DNA of 64,000 bases, taken from positions 434,001 to 498,000 of the forward strand of contig CP090851.1 in NCBI GenBank assembly GCA_041879415.1, written 5' to 3'. The notes beneath the pieces are model-generated. The model ran no database searches. It was given only the letters and a program-made list of their open reading frames with translations, and was not told the DNA's origin. The stretch's first letter is position 1. Each line of letters begins with the position of its first letter. Of this stretch, positions 1 through 10,029 are shown one piece after another. The translations under genes were made by a program, and so were the position numbers. The stretch is from Vibrio chagasii (GTDB taxonomy: Bacteria; Pseudomonadota; Gammaproteobacteria; Enterobacterales; Vibrionaceae).

Positions 1-1132
1 AACTAACGCACACATCAATACTGGTGATGGTGTTGGTATGGCGATTCGTGCTGGCGTTCCAATGCAAGATATCGAAATGTGGCAGTTCCACCCAACGGGT
101 ATTGCTGGCGCTGGTGTTCTTGTAACAGAAGGCTGTCGTGGTGAAGGTGGTTATCTTCTAAATAAAGACGGCGAACGTTTCATGGAACGTTACGCTCCAA
201 ATGCGAAAGACTTAGCGGGTCGTGACGTTGTTGCTCGTTCAATGATGGTAGAAATCCGTGAAGGTCGTGGTTGTGACGGCCCTTGGGGTCCACACATCAA
301 ACTGAAACTGGACCACCTAGGTAAAGAAACACTTGAGTCTCGTCTACCTGGTGTATGTGAACTGTCTCGTACATTCGCACACGTTGATCCAGTAAAAGAG
401 CCAATCCCAGTAATCCCAACATGTCACTACATGATGGGTGGTGTACCAACACAAGTTTCTGGCCAAGCGATTAAGCAAGGTGCAGATGGTAGCGATGTAG
501 AAGTACAAGGTCTATTTGCTTGTGGTGAGATTGCTTCAGTATCAGTACACGGTGCTAACCGTCTAGGTGGTAACTCACTGCTTGATTTGGTTGTATTCGG
601 TCGTGCGACAGGTCTACATCTAGGTGAGACTCTGAAGAAGCAAGCTGATGCGAAACCTGCAACGGAAGAAGATATCGCTCGTTCTCTAGAGCGCTACAAC
701 CGTTGGGAAAACAGCACAGACGGCGAAGATCCAGCACAGATCCGTAAAGATCTACAACAATGTATGCAGAACAACTTCTCTGTATTCCGTGAAGGTCAAG
801 CAATGGCTGACGGCCTAGAAGAGCTTAAAGCGATTCGTGAGCGTCTGAAGAATGCACACCTTTCAGATAAGTCTACTGAGTTCAACACGCAGCGTATTGA
901 GTGTCTAGAGCTTGAAAACCTAATGGAAACAGCTTACGCGACAGCTGTGGCGGCAAACTACCGCACAGAAAGCCGTGGTGCACATGCTCGTTTTGACTTC
1001 CCTGATCGTGATGATGAGCAATGGCTATGCCACACGCTTTACAATCCTGAGTCAGAAAGCATGACTAAGCGTAACGTAAACATGGAACCTATCCATCGTG
1101 AAGCGTTCCCGCCAAAAGCACGTACGTACTAA
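1..1132 (+). CDS. sdhA: succinate dehydrogenase flavoprotein subunit, 5'-truncated by window edge
   Basis: This is the C-terminal part of the FAD-binding subunit of complex II, which oxidises succinate to fumarate at the inner membrane. The reading frame is already open at base 2 ([10 protein letters not shown]), so the gene starts before the window. The substrate and active-site region [20 protein letters not shown] is intact. The FAD-binding C-terminal part ([18 protein letters not shown]) and the terminal helical domain ending in PPKARTY follow. The stop codon lies 12 bases before the sdhB start, so the two genes are one operon, probably sdhCDAB followed by suc. Nothing looks degraded. Confidence 0.97.
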   Translation, partial: TNAHINTGDGVGMAIRAGVPMQDIEMWQFHPTGIAGAGVLVTEGCRGEGGYLLNKDGERFMERYAPNAKDLAGRDVVARSMMVEIREGRGCDGPWGPHIKLKLDHLGKETLESRLPGVCELSRTFAHVDPVKEPIPVIPTCHYMMGGVPTQVSGQAIKQGADGSDVEVQGLFACGEIASVSVHGANRLGGNSLLDLVVFGRATGLHLGETLKKQADAKPATEEDIARSLERYNRWENSTDGEDPAQIRKDLQQCMQNNFSVFREGQAMADGLEELKAIRERLKNAHLSDKSTEFNTQRIECLELENLMETAYATAVAANYRTESRGAHARFDFPDRDDEQWLCHTLYNPESESMTKRNVNMEPIHREAFPPKARTY

Positions 1133-1144
1133 GGAGACATGACC

Positions 1145-1855
1145 ATGAAACTGAATTTCTCTTTATACCGTTACAATCCAGATGTCGACCAAAAGCCTTA
1201 CATGAAGGAATACACCCTAGAGGTGGATGAAGGTTCAGACATGATGCTTCTGGATGCGCTTATTCTATTGAAAGAACAAGATCCGACGATCGCTTTCCGC
1301 CGCTCATGCCGTGAAGGTGTATGTGGTTCGGATGGTCTGAACATGAACGGTAAAAACGGTCTAGCGTGTATCACGCCTCTATCTGCTTTGAAAGGCGATA
1401 AGATTGTGATTCGCCCGCTGCCTGGCTTACCAGTTGTTCGTGACCTGATTGTCGACATGACTCAGTTCTACGATAACTACGAAAAAGTAAAACCGTTCCT
1501 AGTGTCAGATGGTAATACACCACCGGCACGTGAAAACTTACAAAGCCCTGATGAGCGTGCTCATTTAGATGGACTGTACGAATGTATCATGTGTGCATGT
1601 TGTACAACGTCATGCCCATCGTTCTGGTGGAACCCTGATAAGTTCATTGGACCAGCAGGCCTACTTGCCGCGTACCGTTGGCTAATTGATAGCCGAGATA
1701 CTGCGACAGATGAACGTTTGTCTGATCTTGATGATGCATTTAGCGTTTTTCGTTGCCATGGCATCATGAATTGTGTAAGTGTTTGTCCTAAGGGATTAAA
1801 TCCGACGAAAGCGATTGGTCACATCAAGACCATGTTAGTGAATCGTTCGGTTTAA
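1145..1855 (+). CDS. sdhB: succinate dehydrogenase iron-sulfur subunit
   Basis: SdhB carries electrons from the SdhA flavin to quinone through [2Fe-2S], [4Fe-4S] and [3Fe-4S] clusters. All cysteine motifs are visible: SCREGVCGSDG with a later C for the N-terminal plant-type ferredoxin domain, then CIMCACCTTSCPSFWW and CHGIMNCVSVCPKG for the C-terminal clusters. An ATG lies at 1139, but GGAG at 1133-1136 is only 2 bases from it and 8 bases from the ATG at 1145. The start MKLNFSLYRYNPD, giving 236 residues, is therefore preferred and fits the family length. The gene ends just before an intrinsic terminator. Confidence 0.96.
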   Translation: MKLNFSLYRYNPDVDQKPYMKEYTLEVDEGSDMMLLDALILLKEQDPTIAFRRSCREGVCGSDGLNMNGKNGLACITPLSALKGDKIVIRPLPGLPVVRDLIVDMTQFYDNYEKVKPFLVSDGNTPPARENLQSPDERAHLDGLYECIMCACCTTSCPSFWWNPDKFIGPAGLLAAYRWLIDSRDTATDERLSDLDDAFSVFRCHGIMNCVSVCPKGLNPTKAIGHIKTMLVNRSV

Positions 1856-1870
1856 GTTATAAAAAAAATT

Positions 1871-1900
1871 GCCGCCCTAGAAGTTTTGGGGCGGCCTTTT
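1871..1900 (+). terminator. intrinsic terminator after sdhB
   Basis: A GCCGCCC / GGGCGGC stem is followed by a short T run (CCTTTT), 15 bases after the sdhB stop. It lies between sdhB and sucA, so sucA transcription probably depends on readthrough or on its own promoter in the remaining ~50 bases. Confidence 0.8.
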
Positions 1901-1953
1901 AATAGCTCGGCATAGACCGCAGCAAACGTGAAAACTACTGGTTAAGGGAAAAT

Positions 1954-4770
1954 ATGCACAACGGCGTGATGAAGGCATGGCTCGAGTCTTCACACTTGGC
2001 TGGCGCCAATGCAACGTACGTAGAAGAACTCTATGAACTGTATCTAAGTGACCCCGATTCGGTAAGTGACGAATGGAGAAGTGTTTTTGAAGAATTGCCT
2101 GTGCAAGCTTCAGAAGCGGTGGAACAACCACACTCTCGTGTTCGTGAATACTTCCGTCGACTCGCTCAAGAAACAAAGCATTACAGTGTCCAAGTTAGTG
2201 ATCCAGATGTCGATGCGAAACAAGTAAAAGTTCTGCAACTGATTAATGCTTATCGATTCCGAGGGCATCAAGCAGCAAATCTAGACCCCCTAGGTTTATG
2301 GAAGAGAGCGACAGTTGATGAACTGGACCCTTCTTTCCACACTCTTACCGAAGAAGACCTCAATGAGACGTTTAACGTCGGCTCTTACGCGATTGGCCAA
2401 GAGACGATGGTGCTTAAAGATTTACACAAATCTCTAAAGCAAACGTACTGTGGTTCGATTGGTGCTGAATACATGCACATGACTAATACAGAGCAAAAAC
2501 GTTGGATTCAACAACGTTTAGAGTCTGTATCTGGTCAACCCTCTTTCAACAAAGAAGAAAAGCAAGCTTTCCTAGAAGAGCTAACGGCTGCTGAAGGTCT
2601 TGAGCGCTACCTTGGTGCGAAATTCCCAGGCGCGAAACGCTTCTCGTTGGAAGGTGGTGATGCGCTTATCCCAATGACGAAAGAGATTATTCGTCATGCT
2701 GGTGGACAAGGCATGCGTGAAGTCGTTGTTGGTATGGCTCACCGTGGCCGTCTAAACATGCTGGTTAACGTGCTTGGTAAAAAGCCGCAAGACCTGTTTG
2801 ACGAATTCGCGGGTAAGCACGACGAAACGTGGGGTACTGGTGATGTGAAATACCACCAAGGTTTCTCTGCGGATTTCGCGACACCGGGCGGTAACGTTCA
2901 CTTAGCACTAGCATTTAACCCATCACACTTAGAAATCGTAAACCCAGTGGTTATCGGTTCAGTACGTGCACGTCAAGATCGCCTAGGCGATACTGATGGT
3001 AGCCGTGTACTGCCAATCACGATTCACGGTGACTCAGCAATCGCTGGTCAAGGTGTTGTGCAAGAGACGTTTAACATGTCTCAAGCTCGCGGTTTCTGTG
3101 TAGGTGGTACGGTTCGCATCGTTGTAAACAACCAAGTTGGTTTTACAACATCTAACCCTCGCGACACACGTTCTACGATGTACTGTACTGATATCGCTAA
3201 GATGGTACAGGCTCCGATTTTCCACGTTAATGCTGATGATCCAGAAGCGGTTGCTTTTGTTGCTCGCTTAGCGCTGGATTACCGTAATACCTTCAAACGT
3301 GATGTCGTTATCGACCTAGTTTGTTACCGTCGTCACGGTCACAACGAAGCCGATGAGCCGAATGCAACACAGCCTTTGATGTACCAAAAAATCAAGAAGC
3401 ATCCAACGCCACGTAAGCTATACGCTGATGTGCTAATGGAGCGCGGTGAGTTTGGTATTGATACAGCAACTCAACTAGTTAACGAATATCGTGATGCACT
3501 TGATCACGGTGAAGTTGTGGTTAAAGAGTGGCGCCCAATGGCACTGCACTCAGTAGACTGGTCTCCATACCTAGGTCACGACTGGAATATCGACTGGGAT
3601 AACAAGGTTGATATCGAGCGTCTAAAAGAGCTTGGTACTAAGATCTGTCAATACCCAGAGAGCCACAAGCTACAAAGCCGAGTAAATAAACTGTACAACG
3701 ATCGTACTGCCATGGTGAATGGTGAGAAACAAGTTGATTGGGGTATGGCTGAAACTCTGGCTTACGCAACACTTGTTGACGATGGCAAGCGTATTCGTAT
3801 CTCTGGCCAAGATTCAGGCCGTGGTACTTTCTTCCACCGTCACTCAGTACTGCACAACCAATCAGACGCAAGCACGTATGTTCCTCTTGCGAACATTCAT
3901 GATAAGCAGGGTCCATTCCAAGTATTTGACTCGGTATTGTCTGAAGAAGCAGTGCTAGCGTTCGAGTATGGCTACGCAACAGCAGAGCCAAGCGGTCTAA
4001 CCCTTTGGGAAGCACAATTTGGTGACTTCGCAAACGGTGCACAAGTTGTTATTGACCAATTTATTTCGTCAGGTGAGCAAAAGTGGGCACGTCTATGTGG
4101 TCTAACTATGCTGCTTCCTCACGGTTATGAAGGCCAAGGCCCAGAGCACTCTTCTGCACGCCTTGAGCGTTACCTTCAATTGTGTGCTGAACAAAACATG
4201 CAGGTAGTTGTTCCTTCAACTCCAGCACAGGTTTACCACATGATTCGCCGTCAGGTTGTTCGACCAATGCGTCGTCCTCTGATTGTAATGTCACCTAAGT
4301 CATTGCTTCGTCACCCACTGTGTACGTCTTCTCTAGAAGACCTAGCAGACGGTACGTTCCAACCAGCTATCGCAGAGATTGACGATATCGCTCCTGAGAA
4401 CGTAAAACGCGTCGTATTCTGTTCAGGTAAGGTTTACTTCGACCTACTTGACCAAAGACGTAAGAACGAGCAAGACGACGTTGCTATTGTTCGTATTGAG
4501 CAGCTATACCCATTCCCTTACGAGGATGTTCGCGCTGCAATTGCACAATACACAAATGTCGTTGATTACGTTTGGTGTCAAGAAGAGCCTCAGAACCAAG
4601 GTGCTTGGTACAGCAGCCAACATAACTTCCGAGCTGCTATCCCAGTAGGCGCTGATATTCAATACGCAGGTCGTCCTGCATCAGCATCACCAGCTGTAGG
4701 CTATATGTCGGTACACTTGAAACAACAAAAAGCGTTAGTAGATGACGCTCTGACCCTACCAAAGAACTAG
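1954..4770 (+). CDS. sucA: 2-oxoglutarate dehydrogenase E1 component
   Basis: SucA is the thiamine-diphosphate-dependent decarboxylase of the 2-oxoglutarate dehydrogenase complex. The frame gives 938 residues, close to the 933 of E. coli. The N-terminal E2-binding segment (LAGANATYVEELYELYLSDP) is present. The TPP-binding region includes GMAHRGRLN, the HGDSAIAGQG motif and the GHNEADEP stretch. The transketolase-like pyrimidine domain (GQDSGRGTFFHRH) and the C-terminal domain follow. AAGGGA lies about 6 bases before the ATG. It is followed after 21 bases by sucB, which encodes its partner, so the two are cotranscribed. Confidence 0.97.
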   Translation: MHNGVMKAWLESSHLAGANATYVEELYELYLSDPDSVSDEWRSVFEELPVQASEAVEQPHSRVREYFRRLAQETKHYSVQVSDPDVDAKQVKVLQLINAYRFRGHQAANLDPLGLWKRATVDELDPSFHTLTEEDLNETFNVGSYAIGQETMVLKDLHKSLKQTYCGSIGAEYMHMTNTEQKRWIQQRLESVSGQPSFNKEEKQAFLEELTAAEGLERYLGAKFPGAKRFSLEGGDALIPMTKEIIRHAGGQGMREVVVGMAHRGRLNMLVNVLGKKPQDLFDEFAGKHDETWGTGDVKYHQGFSADFATPGGNVHLALAFNPSHLEIVNPVVIGSVRARQDRLGDTDGSRVLPITIHGDSAIAGQGVVQETFNMSQARGFCVGGTVRIVVNNQVGFTTSNPRDTRSTMYCTDIAKMVQAPIFHVNADDPEAVAFVARLALDYRNTFKRDVVIDLVCYRRHGHNEADEPNATQPLMYQKIKKHPTPRKLYADVLMERGEFGIDTATQLVNEYRDALDHGEVVVKEWRPMALHSVDWSPYLGHDWNIDWDNKVDIERLKELGTKICQYPESHKLQSRVNKLYNDRTAMVNGEKQVDWGMAETLAYATLVDDGKRIRISGQDSGRGTFFHRHSVLHNQSDASTYVPLANIHDKQGPFQVFDSVLSEEAVLAFEYGYATAEPSGLTLWEAQFGDFANGAQVVIDQFISSGEQKWARLCGLTMLLPHGYEGQGPEHSSARLERYLQLCAEQNMQVVVPSTPAQVYHMIRRQVVRPMRRPLIVMSPKSLLRHPLCTSSLEDLADGTFQPAIAEIDDIAPENVKRVVFCSGKVYFDLLDQRRKNEQDDVAIVRIEQLYPFPYEDVRAAIAQYTNVVDYVWCQEEPQNQGAWYSSQHNFRAAIPVGADIQYAGRPASASPAVGYMSVHLKQQKALVDDALTLPKN

Positions 4771-4791
4771 AAGTAAAAGGAAAATACAGAC

Positions 4792-5997
4792 ATGACAATT
4801 GAAATTCTGGTTCCAGATTTACCTGAATCTGTGGCTGATGCAACAGTTGCTACTTGGCACAAAAAACCAGGCGAAGCGGTTGCACGTGATGAAGTCATTG
4901 TAGATATCGAAACAGACAAAGTAGTTCTAGAAGTACCTGCTCCTGAAGCGGGTGTTCTGGAAGCGATTATTGAAGACGAAGGTGCTACGGTACTTTCTAA
5001 GCAGCTTATTGCTAAGTTGAAGCCTGGCGCGGTTGCAGGTGAGCCAACGACTGATACAACAGAAGAAACAGAAGCATCTCCTGATAAGCGTCATAAAGCG
5101 GCACTAACAGAAGAGAGCAACGACGCACTAAGCCCAGCTGTACGTCGTCTTCTTGCTGAACACAACCTACAACCAGCTGACGTTAAAGGCACTGGTGTTG
5201 GTGGTCGTATTACTCGTGAAGACATTGACGCACACCTAGCGGCAGCGAAAGCGGCGCCGGCAGCAGCTGCACCAGCGGTTGAAGCGCCAGCAGCAGCTCG
5301 TAGCCAGAAGCGCGTGCCTATGACTCGCCTACGCAAGACAGTAGCAAACCGTCTTCTAGAAGCGAAGAACAGCACAGCAATGCTAACGACTTTCAACGAA
5401 GTAAACATGAAGCCAATCATGGACCTTCGTAAGCAATACAAAGACCAATTCGAGAAGCGTCACGACACGCGTCTTGGTTTCATGTCTTTCTACGTGAAAG
5501 CGGTAACTGAAGCGCTTAAGCGTTACCCTGAAGTAAACGCATCTATCGACGGTGATGATATCGTTTACCACAACTACTTCGACATCAGCATGGCGGTATC
5601 TACGCCACGTGGTCTAGTGACTCCAGTTCTAAAAGACTGTGACACACTAGGTTTCGCTGACATCGAAAAAGGCATCAAAGAGCTAGCGATCAAAGGCCGT
5701 GACGGCAAGCTAACTGTTGATGAGCTAATGGGTGGTAACTTCACTATCACAAACGGTGGTGTATTTGGCTCTCTAATGTCTACGCCAATCATCAACCCGC
5801 CTCAAGCGGCAATCCTGGGTATGCACAAAATCCAAGAGCGTCCAATGGCTGTTGACGGCAAAGTGGAAATTCTACCAATGATGTACCTAGCGCTTTCTTA
5901 CGACCACCGTCTAATCGATGGCCGTGAATCAGTTGGCTTCCTAGTGACCATCAAAGAGCTTCTAGAAGATCCTGCACGTCTGCTATTAGACGTTTAG
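4792..5997 (+). CDS. sucB: dihydrolipoyl succinyltransferase, 2-oxoglutarate dehydrogenase E2
   Basis: SucB forms the core of the 2-oxoglutarate dehydrogenase complex and transfers the succinyl group to CoA. There is one N-terminal lipoyl domain with the lipoylated lysine in [12 protein letters not shown]. It is followed by an acidic linker, the peripheral subunit-binding domain ([13 protein letters not shown], residues about 105-140) and an Ala/Pro-rich linker. The C-terminal acyltransferase domain has the catalytic [11 protein letters not shown]. At 401 residues it fits the family (E. coli 405). A good AAAAGGAAAA lies just upstream of the ATG. The E3 gene (lpd) is not in this window. Confidence 0.97.
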   Translation: MTIEILVPDLPESVADATVATWHKKPGEAVARDEVIVDIETDKVVLEVPAPEAGVLEAIIEDEGATVLSKQLIAKLKPGAVAGEPTTDTTEETEASPDKRHKAALTEESNDALSPAVRRLLAEHNLQPADVKGTGVGGRITREDIDAHLAAAKAAPAAAAPAVEAPAAARSQKRVPMTRLRKTVANRLLEAKNSTAMLTTFNEVNMKPIMDLRKQYKDQFEKRHDTRLGFMSFYVKAVTEALKRYPEVNASIDGDDIVYHNYFDISMAVSTPRGLVTPVLKDCDTLGFADIEKGIKELAIKGRDGKLTVDELMGGNFTITNGGVFGSLMSTPIINPPQAAILGMHKIQERPMAVDGKVEILPMMYLALSYDHRLIDGRESVGFLVTIKELLEDPARLLLDV

Positions 5998-6006
5998 TAT
6001 CGCTAA

Positions 6007-6037
6007 AACGTCTAGTTAACCCAGTTAACTAGACGTT
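6007..6037 (+). other. 14-bp perfect stem-loop between sucB and sucC
   Basis: AACGTCTAGTTAAC is repeated as its exact reverse complement after a 3-base loop (CCA), beginning 10 bases after the sucB stop. It lacks a T tract, so it is not a standard terminator. It could stabilise the sucAB mRNA 3' end or be a processing or attenuation site ahead of sucCD, whose start is 166 bases further on. The remaining spacer shows no other convincing element. Confidence 0.6.
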
Positions 6038-6203
6038 AAAAGTTTCAAAGGCTAGGCTGCTCAACACCTGGCCTTCACTTGAACTGTTAAGCCATTACAA
6101 AATGGACAGCAGTTGATTTGAGAAGACCCTACAGACGTAACACAGGTAACTGTGTCGTTATGGAAATAATAATCCCTTAAGGGAAAATAAACGGAATATC
6201 AAA

Positions 6204-7370
6204 ATGAATTTGCATGAATACCAAGCCAAACAGCTGTTTGCAGAATTCGGTTTGCCTGTACCAGAAGGCTTCGCATGTGATACAGCACAAGAAGCTTTCG
6301 AGGCTGCTGGTCGTATCTCAACTGAGAAAAAAGTTGTTAAGTGTCAAGTACACGCTGGTGGCCGTGGTAAAGCGGGCGGCGTAGAGCTACACGACACAAA
6401 AGAAGGCGTTAAAGAGTTTGCACAAAAGTGGCTAGGTAAAAACCTAGTGACTTACCAAACAGACGCAAATGGTCAGCCTGTAACGAAGATCCTAGTTGAA
6501 GAAGCGTCTAACATCGCTAACGAACTTTACCTAGGCGCTGTTGTTGACCGCGCAACTCGTAAAATTGTATTCATGGCGTCAACTGAAGGCGGTGTGGACA
6601 TCGAGAAAATCGCTGAAGAAACTCCAGAGTTGATTCACCAATCTGCGATCGATCCTCTAGTAGGTCCTCAAGCTTACCAAGGCCGTGAACTGGCGTTCAA
6701 ACTTGGTCTAGTTGGCGATCAAATCAAACAGTTCGTTAAGATCTTCATGGGTCTTGGTGAAATGTTCGCTCAGTACGACCTAGCTCTACTGGAAATCAAC
6801 CCACTAGTAATCACTGGCGAAGGCAACCTTCTTTGTCTAGATGGTAAGATCAACATCGATTCAAACGCGATGTACCGTCAGCCTAAACTACGTGAAATGC
6901 ACGATCCATCTCAAGAAGATGAGCGCGAAGCACACGCAGCACAGTGGGAACTAAACTATGTAGCACTAGACGGTAACGTTGGCTGTATGGTTAACGGTGC
7001 AGGTCTAGCAATGGGTACGATGGATATCGTTAACCTACACGGCGGCAAACCAGCAAACTTCCTTGATGTAGGCGGCGGCGCAACTAAAGAGCGTGTAGCT
7101 GAAGCATTCAAGATCATCCTTTCTGATGACAATGTTAGCGCAGTACTAGTAAACATCTTCGGTGGCATCGTTCGTTGTGACATGATCGCTGAAGGTATTA
7201 TCGGTGCGGTTAAAGAAGTAGGCGTAACAGTACCTGTTGTTGTTCGTCTAGAAGGTACAAACGCAGACCTAGGTCGCGAAGTACTTGCTAATTCTGATGT
7301 TGATATCATTGCAGCTGAATCTCTAACAGATGCTGCTCAGAAAGTTGTTGCTGCTGCGGAGGCGAAATAA
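6204..7370 (+). CDS. sucC: succinyl-CoA synthetase beta subunit
   Basis: SucC, with SucD, converts succinyl-CoA to succinate with formation of ATP. The 388 residues equal the E. coli length. The ATP-grasp domain begins [20 protein letters not shown] and carries the nucleotide-binding loop [11 protein letters not shown]. The subunit-interface region with [15 protein letters not shown] and the loop [12 protein letters not shown] are present. CGGA lies 8 bases before the ATG. Its stop codon overlaps the sucD start by one base (TAATG), implying translational coupling of the two subunits. Confidence 0.97.
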   Translation: MNLHEYQAKQLFAEFGLPVPEGFACDTAQEAFEAAGRISTEKKVVKCQVHAGGRGKAGGVELHDTKEGVKEFAQKWLGKNLVTYQTDANGQPVTKILVEEASNIANELYLGAVVDRATRKIVFMASTEGGVDIEKIAEETPELIHQSAIDPLVGPQAYQGRELAFKLGLVGDQIKQFVKIFMGLGEMFAQYDLALLEINPLVITGEGNLLCLDGKINIDSNAMYRQPKLREMHDPSQEDEREAHAAQWELNYVALDGNVGCMVNGAGLAMGTMDIVNLHGGKPANFLDVGGGATKERVAEAFKIILSDDNVSAVLVNIFGGIVRCDMIAEGIIGAVKEVGVTVPVVVRLEGTNADLGREVLANSDVDIIAAESLTDAAQKVVAAAEAK

Positions 7371-8242
7371 TGTCTGTATTAATTAACAAAGACACTAAAG
7401 TAATCTGTCAGGGTTTCACTGGCGGTCAAGGTACATTCCACTCAGAGCAAGCTATCGCATACGGTACGCAAATGGTTGGTGGTGTATCTCCTGGTAAAGG
7501 TGGTCAAACTCACCTTGGTCTTCCAGTATTCAACACAGTACGTGAAGCAGTAGAAGTAACTGGCGCAACAGCAACAGTTATCTACGTACCAGCACCTTTC
7601 TGTAAAGATGCAATCCTTGAAGCGATTGACGCAGGTATCGAACTGATCGTTACGATCACGGAAGGTATCCCAACAACAGATATGATCGATGTTAAAGTGA
7701 AGCTAGAAGAAACTGGCGTTCGCATGATCGGTCCTAACTGTCCAGGTCTTATCACTCCAGACGAGTGTAAGATTGGTATCATGCCTGGTCATATCCACAA
7801 GAAAGGTAAAGTAGGTATCGTATCTCGTTCAGGTACTCTTACTTACGAAGCAGTTAAACAAACAACAGATGAAGGCTTCGGTCAGTCTACATGTGTTGGT
7901 ATCGGTGGTGACCCAATCCCAGGTTCAAACTTCATCGATATCCTAAAACTGTTCCAAGAAGACCCTGAAACTGAAGCAATCGTAATGATTGGTGAGATCG
8001 GTGGTACCGCGGAAGAAGAAGCGGCAGCGTTCATTAAAGAGAACGTAACTAAGCCAGTTGTTTCTTACATTGCAGGTGTTACTGCTCCTCCAGGTAAACG
8101 TATGGGCCACGCTGGCGCAATCATCTCTGGCGGTAAAGGTACTGCTGAAGACAAATTCGCAGCACTAGAAGCAGCAGGCGTTAAGACAGTTAAGTCTCTT
8201 GCTGACATCGGTAAAGGTCTACGTGAGATTACTGGTTGGTAA
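7370..8242 (+). CDS. sucD: succinyl-CoA synthetase alpha subunit
   Basis: SucD binds CoA and carries the phosphorylated histidine of the enzyme. The CoA-binding fold with [15 protein letters not shown] is at the N terminus, and the active-site histidine lies in [17 protein letters not shown] near residue 247. The length is 290 residues (E. coli 289). The ATG overlaps the sucC stop, so equal production of both subunits is expected. It is the last gene of the cluster, and a strong bidirectional terminator follows. Confidence 0.97.
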   Translation: MSVLINKDTKVICQGFTGGQGTFHSEQAIAYGTQMVGGVSPGKGGQTHLGLPVFNTVREAVEVTGATATVIYVPAPFCKDAILEAIDAGIELIVTITEGIPTTDMIDVKVKLEETGVRMIGPNCPGLITPDECKIGIMPGHIHKKGKVGIVSRSGTLTYEAVKQTTDEGFGQSTCVGIGGDPIPGSNFIDILKLFQEDPETEAIVMIGEIGGTAEEEAAAFIKENVTKPVVSYIAGVTAPPGKRMGHAGAIISGGKGTAEDKFAALEAAGVKTVKSLADIGKGLREITGW

Positions 8243-8267
8243 TCAGCGCTTTAAGCGATAAATAATA

Positions 8268-8298
8268 AAAAGGCTTGGTCGATGACCAAGCCTTTTTT
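8268..8298. terminator. bidirectional terminator between sucD and znuB
   Basis: AAAAGGCTTGGTC and GACCAAGCCTTTT form a perfect stem with a GAT loop, flanked by A and T runs on either side. It can therefore end both the rightward sucD and the leftward znuB transcripts. Confidence 0.92.
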
Positions 8299-8311
8299 GT
8301 ATGGTTTTTTT

Positions 8312-8370
<59 letters not shown>

Positions 8371-8378
8371 GCGTAACG

Positions 8379-9164
8379 TTAAGCTCGGCTCTTAACCATC
8401 TGAGACAACATAAACATCGCAGCAGCGCTAATCACAACAGATGGGCCTGCAGGTGTGTCGTAGAACCAAGATAGGCTCAACCCACCACATACTGCGATAG
8501 AGCCAATAATTGAAGCGAACAACGCCATCTGCTCAGGTGTACTTGAGAACTTTCTCGCTGTTGCTGCAGGGATAATCAGTAATGATGTCATGATTAACGC
8601 ACCAACAAACTTCATACCAACGGCAATCACGATGCCGACCAGTAACATTAGAATCAGACGCATTAAATCAATGTTGATACCATCAACTGCTGCAAGATCT
8701 TCGTTTACCGTTGTCGATAACAGCGGTCGCCAAAAGATAGTTAACACCAGTCCAATGACAGCCGCACCGGCATAAATGAACATTAAATCTGTCGGGGAAA
8801 CGGCAAGCAGGTCACCAAATAGGTAGCTCATCAGGTCGACACGAACATTATCGAGAAAGCTAACTGCGACTAAGCCCAGTGATAGCGCACTGTGTGCAAG
8901 AATGCCGAGTAGGGTGTCGGTGGCCACAAGCTTTTGTTTTTGGAGTGTTACTAGGAGTACAGCCAACATCAAGCAACAGATCAGCAGCGCGAAATAAAGA
9001 TTAATATTGAATAGGAAACCAAGCGCTAAACCCATTAACGATGCGTGAGCCAATGTGTCACCAAAGTACGCCATCTTACGCCACACCACGAACGACCCCA
9101 GTGGACCTGCAATAAGCGCAATGCCTAGGCCAGCGAGAATAGAAGGTAAAAGAAACTCAAGCAT
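8379..9164 (-). CDS. znuB: zinc ABC transporter permease
   Basis: ZnuB is the inner-membrane channel of the high-affinity zinc importer and works with ZnuC (ATPase) and ZnuA (periplasmic binding protein). The 261 residues are strongly hydrophobic with about eight predicted membrane segments, starting MLEFLLPSILAGLGIALIAG. It contains the family stretch GSFVVWRKMAYFGDTLAHAS. The ATG overlaps the znuC stop by one base (TAATG), showing coupled translation. An alternative metal such as manganese is possible for the family, but the ZnuC/ZnuA context and the Zur-like operator favour zinc. Confidence 0.93.
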   Translation of the reverse strand: MLEFLLPSILAGLGIALIAGPLGSFVVWRKMAYFGDTLAHASLMGLALGFLFNINLYFALLICCLMLAVLLVTLQKQKLVATDTLLGILAHSALSLGLVAVSFLDNVRVDLMSYLFGDLLAVSPTDLMFIYAGAAVIGLVLTIFWRPLLSTTVNEDLAAVDGINIDLMRLILMLLVGIVIAVGMKFVGALIMTSLLIIPAATARKFSSTPEQMALFASIIGSIAVCGGLSLSWFYDTPAGPSVVISAAAMFMLSQMVKSRA

Positions 9165-9946
9165 TAGTGGTGATGTCCGTGTTTATGGTTAGAGCAGTCA
9201 TGTACATCTCCAGATACAGGCTGACCTGCTAAGTCATGGTGATGGTGGTCGTGTTGGTGATGATAGAACGCCAAGCTCTCTTGCACCGCGGTACCGAATA
9301 GAGCAATGTAAGAAGGATGATGTTTGATATCTGCAGGCGCACCTGAACAACAGATGTGGTGGTGTAGACAGATCACGTCATCTGTTTTTGCCATCACTAA
9401 ATGCAAGTCATGTGACACCATAAATACAGCGCAACCAAAGCGATGGCGAATAGAGTCAATCAGTTCATATAGATCAATTTGGCCTTGTACATCAACGCCT
9501 TGTGCTGGTTCATCAAGAACCAGTAGATCGGGTCTCTTCAACAAAGAGCGAGCAATCAGTACGCGTTGGTTTTCACCCCCAGACAATTGATGCATGTTGC
9601 TCTTAATTAGATGCTCAGCGCCAACGAGTTTCAGCGCTTCTAAGATCTCTTGTTTACTGAATTTACCGGTGAGCTTAAGAAAACGTTCTACATTAAGTGG
9701 TAGAGAGTCGTTCAGCTTTAGTTTCTGGGGAACATAACCAATTTTTAATTTTTTTGATTTGGTGATCTTCCCTGAATATTTGTGCTGAAGCCCAAGTAGA
9801 ACCTTAACTAAGGTCGATTTACCTGCACCATTAGGCCCAATTAGGGTAGTGATTCTGCCGCGTTCTAGATTTAGGGAGATATTATCTAGTACTTTTCGAC
9901 CGTCAAACTCGACGCTCACGGAATCGAGTTGGATTAAGTTATCCAT
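9164..9946 (-). CDS. znuC: zinc ABC transporter ATP-binding protein
   Basis: ZnuC energises zinc import through ZnuB. Walker A (GPNGAGKSTL), the signature LSGGENQR, Walker B (LLVLDEPAQGVD) and the switch histidine (SHDLH) are all visible in 260 residues. The last 35 or so residues are an extension very rich in histidine (HDHHHH and HKHGHHH) with one cysteine, which probably binds zinc in the cytoplasm. It is divergent from znuA across an 83-base spacer that holds a Zur-type palindrome, so both arms are likely repressed when zinc is plentiful. Confidence 0.95.
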   Translation of the reverse strand: MDNLIQLDSVSVEFDGRKVLDNISLNLERGRITTLIGPNGAGKSTLVKVLLGLQHKYSGKITKSKKLKIGYVPQKLKLNDSLPLNVERFLKLTGKFSKQEILEALKLVGAEHLIKSNMHQLSGGENQRVLIARSLLKRPDLLVLDEPAQGVDVQGQIDLYELIDSIRHRFGCAVFMVSHDLHLVMAKTDDVICLHHHICCSGAPADIKHHPSYIALFGTAVQESLAFYHHQHDHHHHDLAGQPVSGDVHDCSNHKHGHHH

Positions 9947-9971
9947 GAATAGAACTCATTTGCAATTCGCT

Positions 9972-9990
9972 AATGTTATAATGTAACATT
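9972..9990. promoter_or_regulatory. Zur-type operator in the znuC/znuA divergent promoter
   Basis: AATGTTATAATGTAACATT is a 19-base palindrome with one mismatched pair. It resembles the known gammaproteobacterial Zur box (a core of TGTTATA and TATAACA half-sites). It contains TATAAT at 9977-9982, a possible -10 element for znuA, so bound Zur would block polymerase directly. The site is centred in the spacer, which suits control of both directions. Confidence 0.85.
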
Positions 9991-10029
9991 TACCTCAAGC
10001 CTAAGCTACTTTTCTATTATCGAGGAATT

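Noticed and set aside
3638..4042. Minus-strand 134-codon open frame inside sucA
   Set aside because: It lies fully within a strongly conserved coding gene on the other strand and is explained as a shadow frame.
6007..6037. Hairpin after sucB as an intrinsic terminator
   Set aside because: No T run follows the stem. Listed as a stem-loop only.
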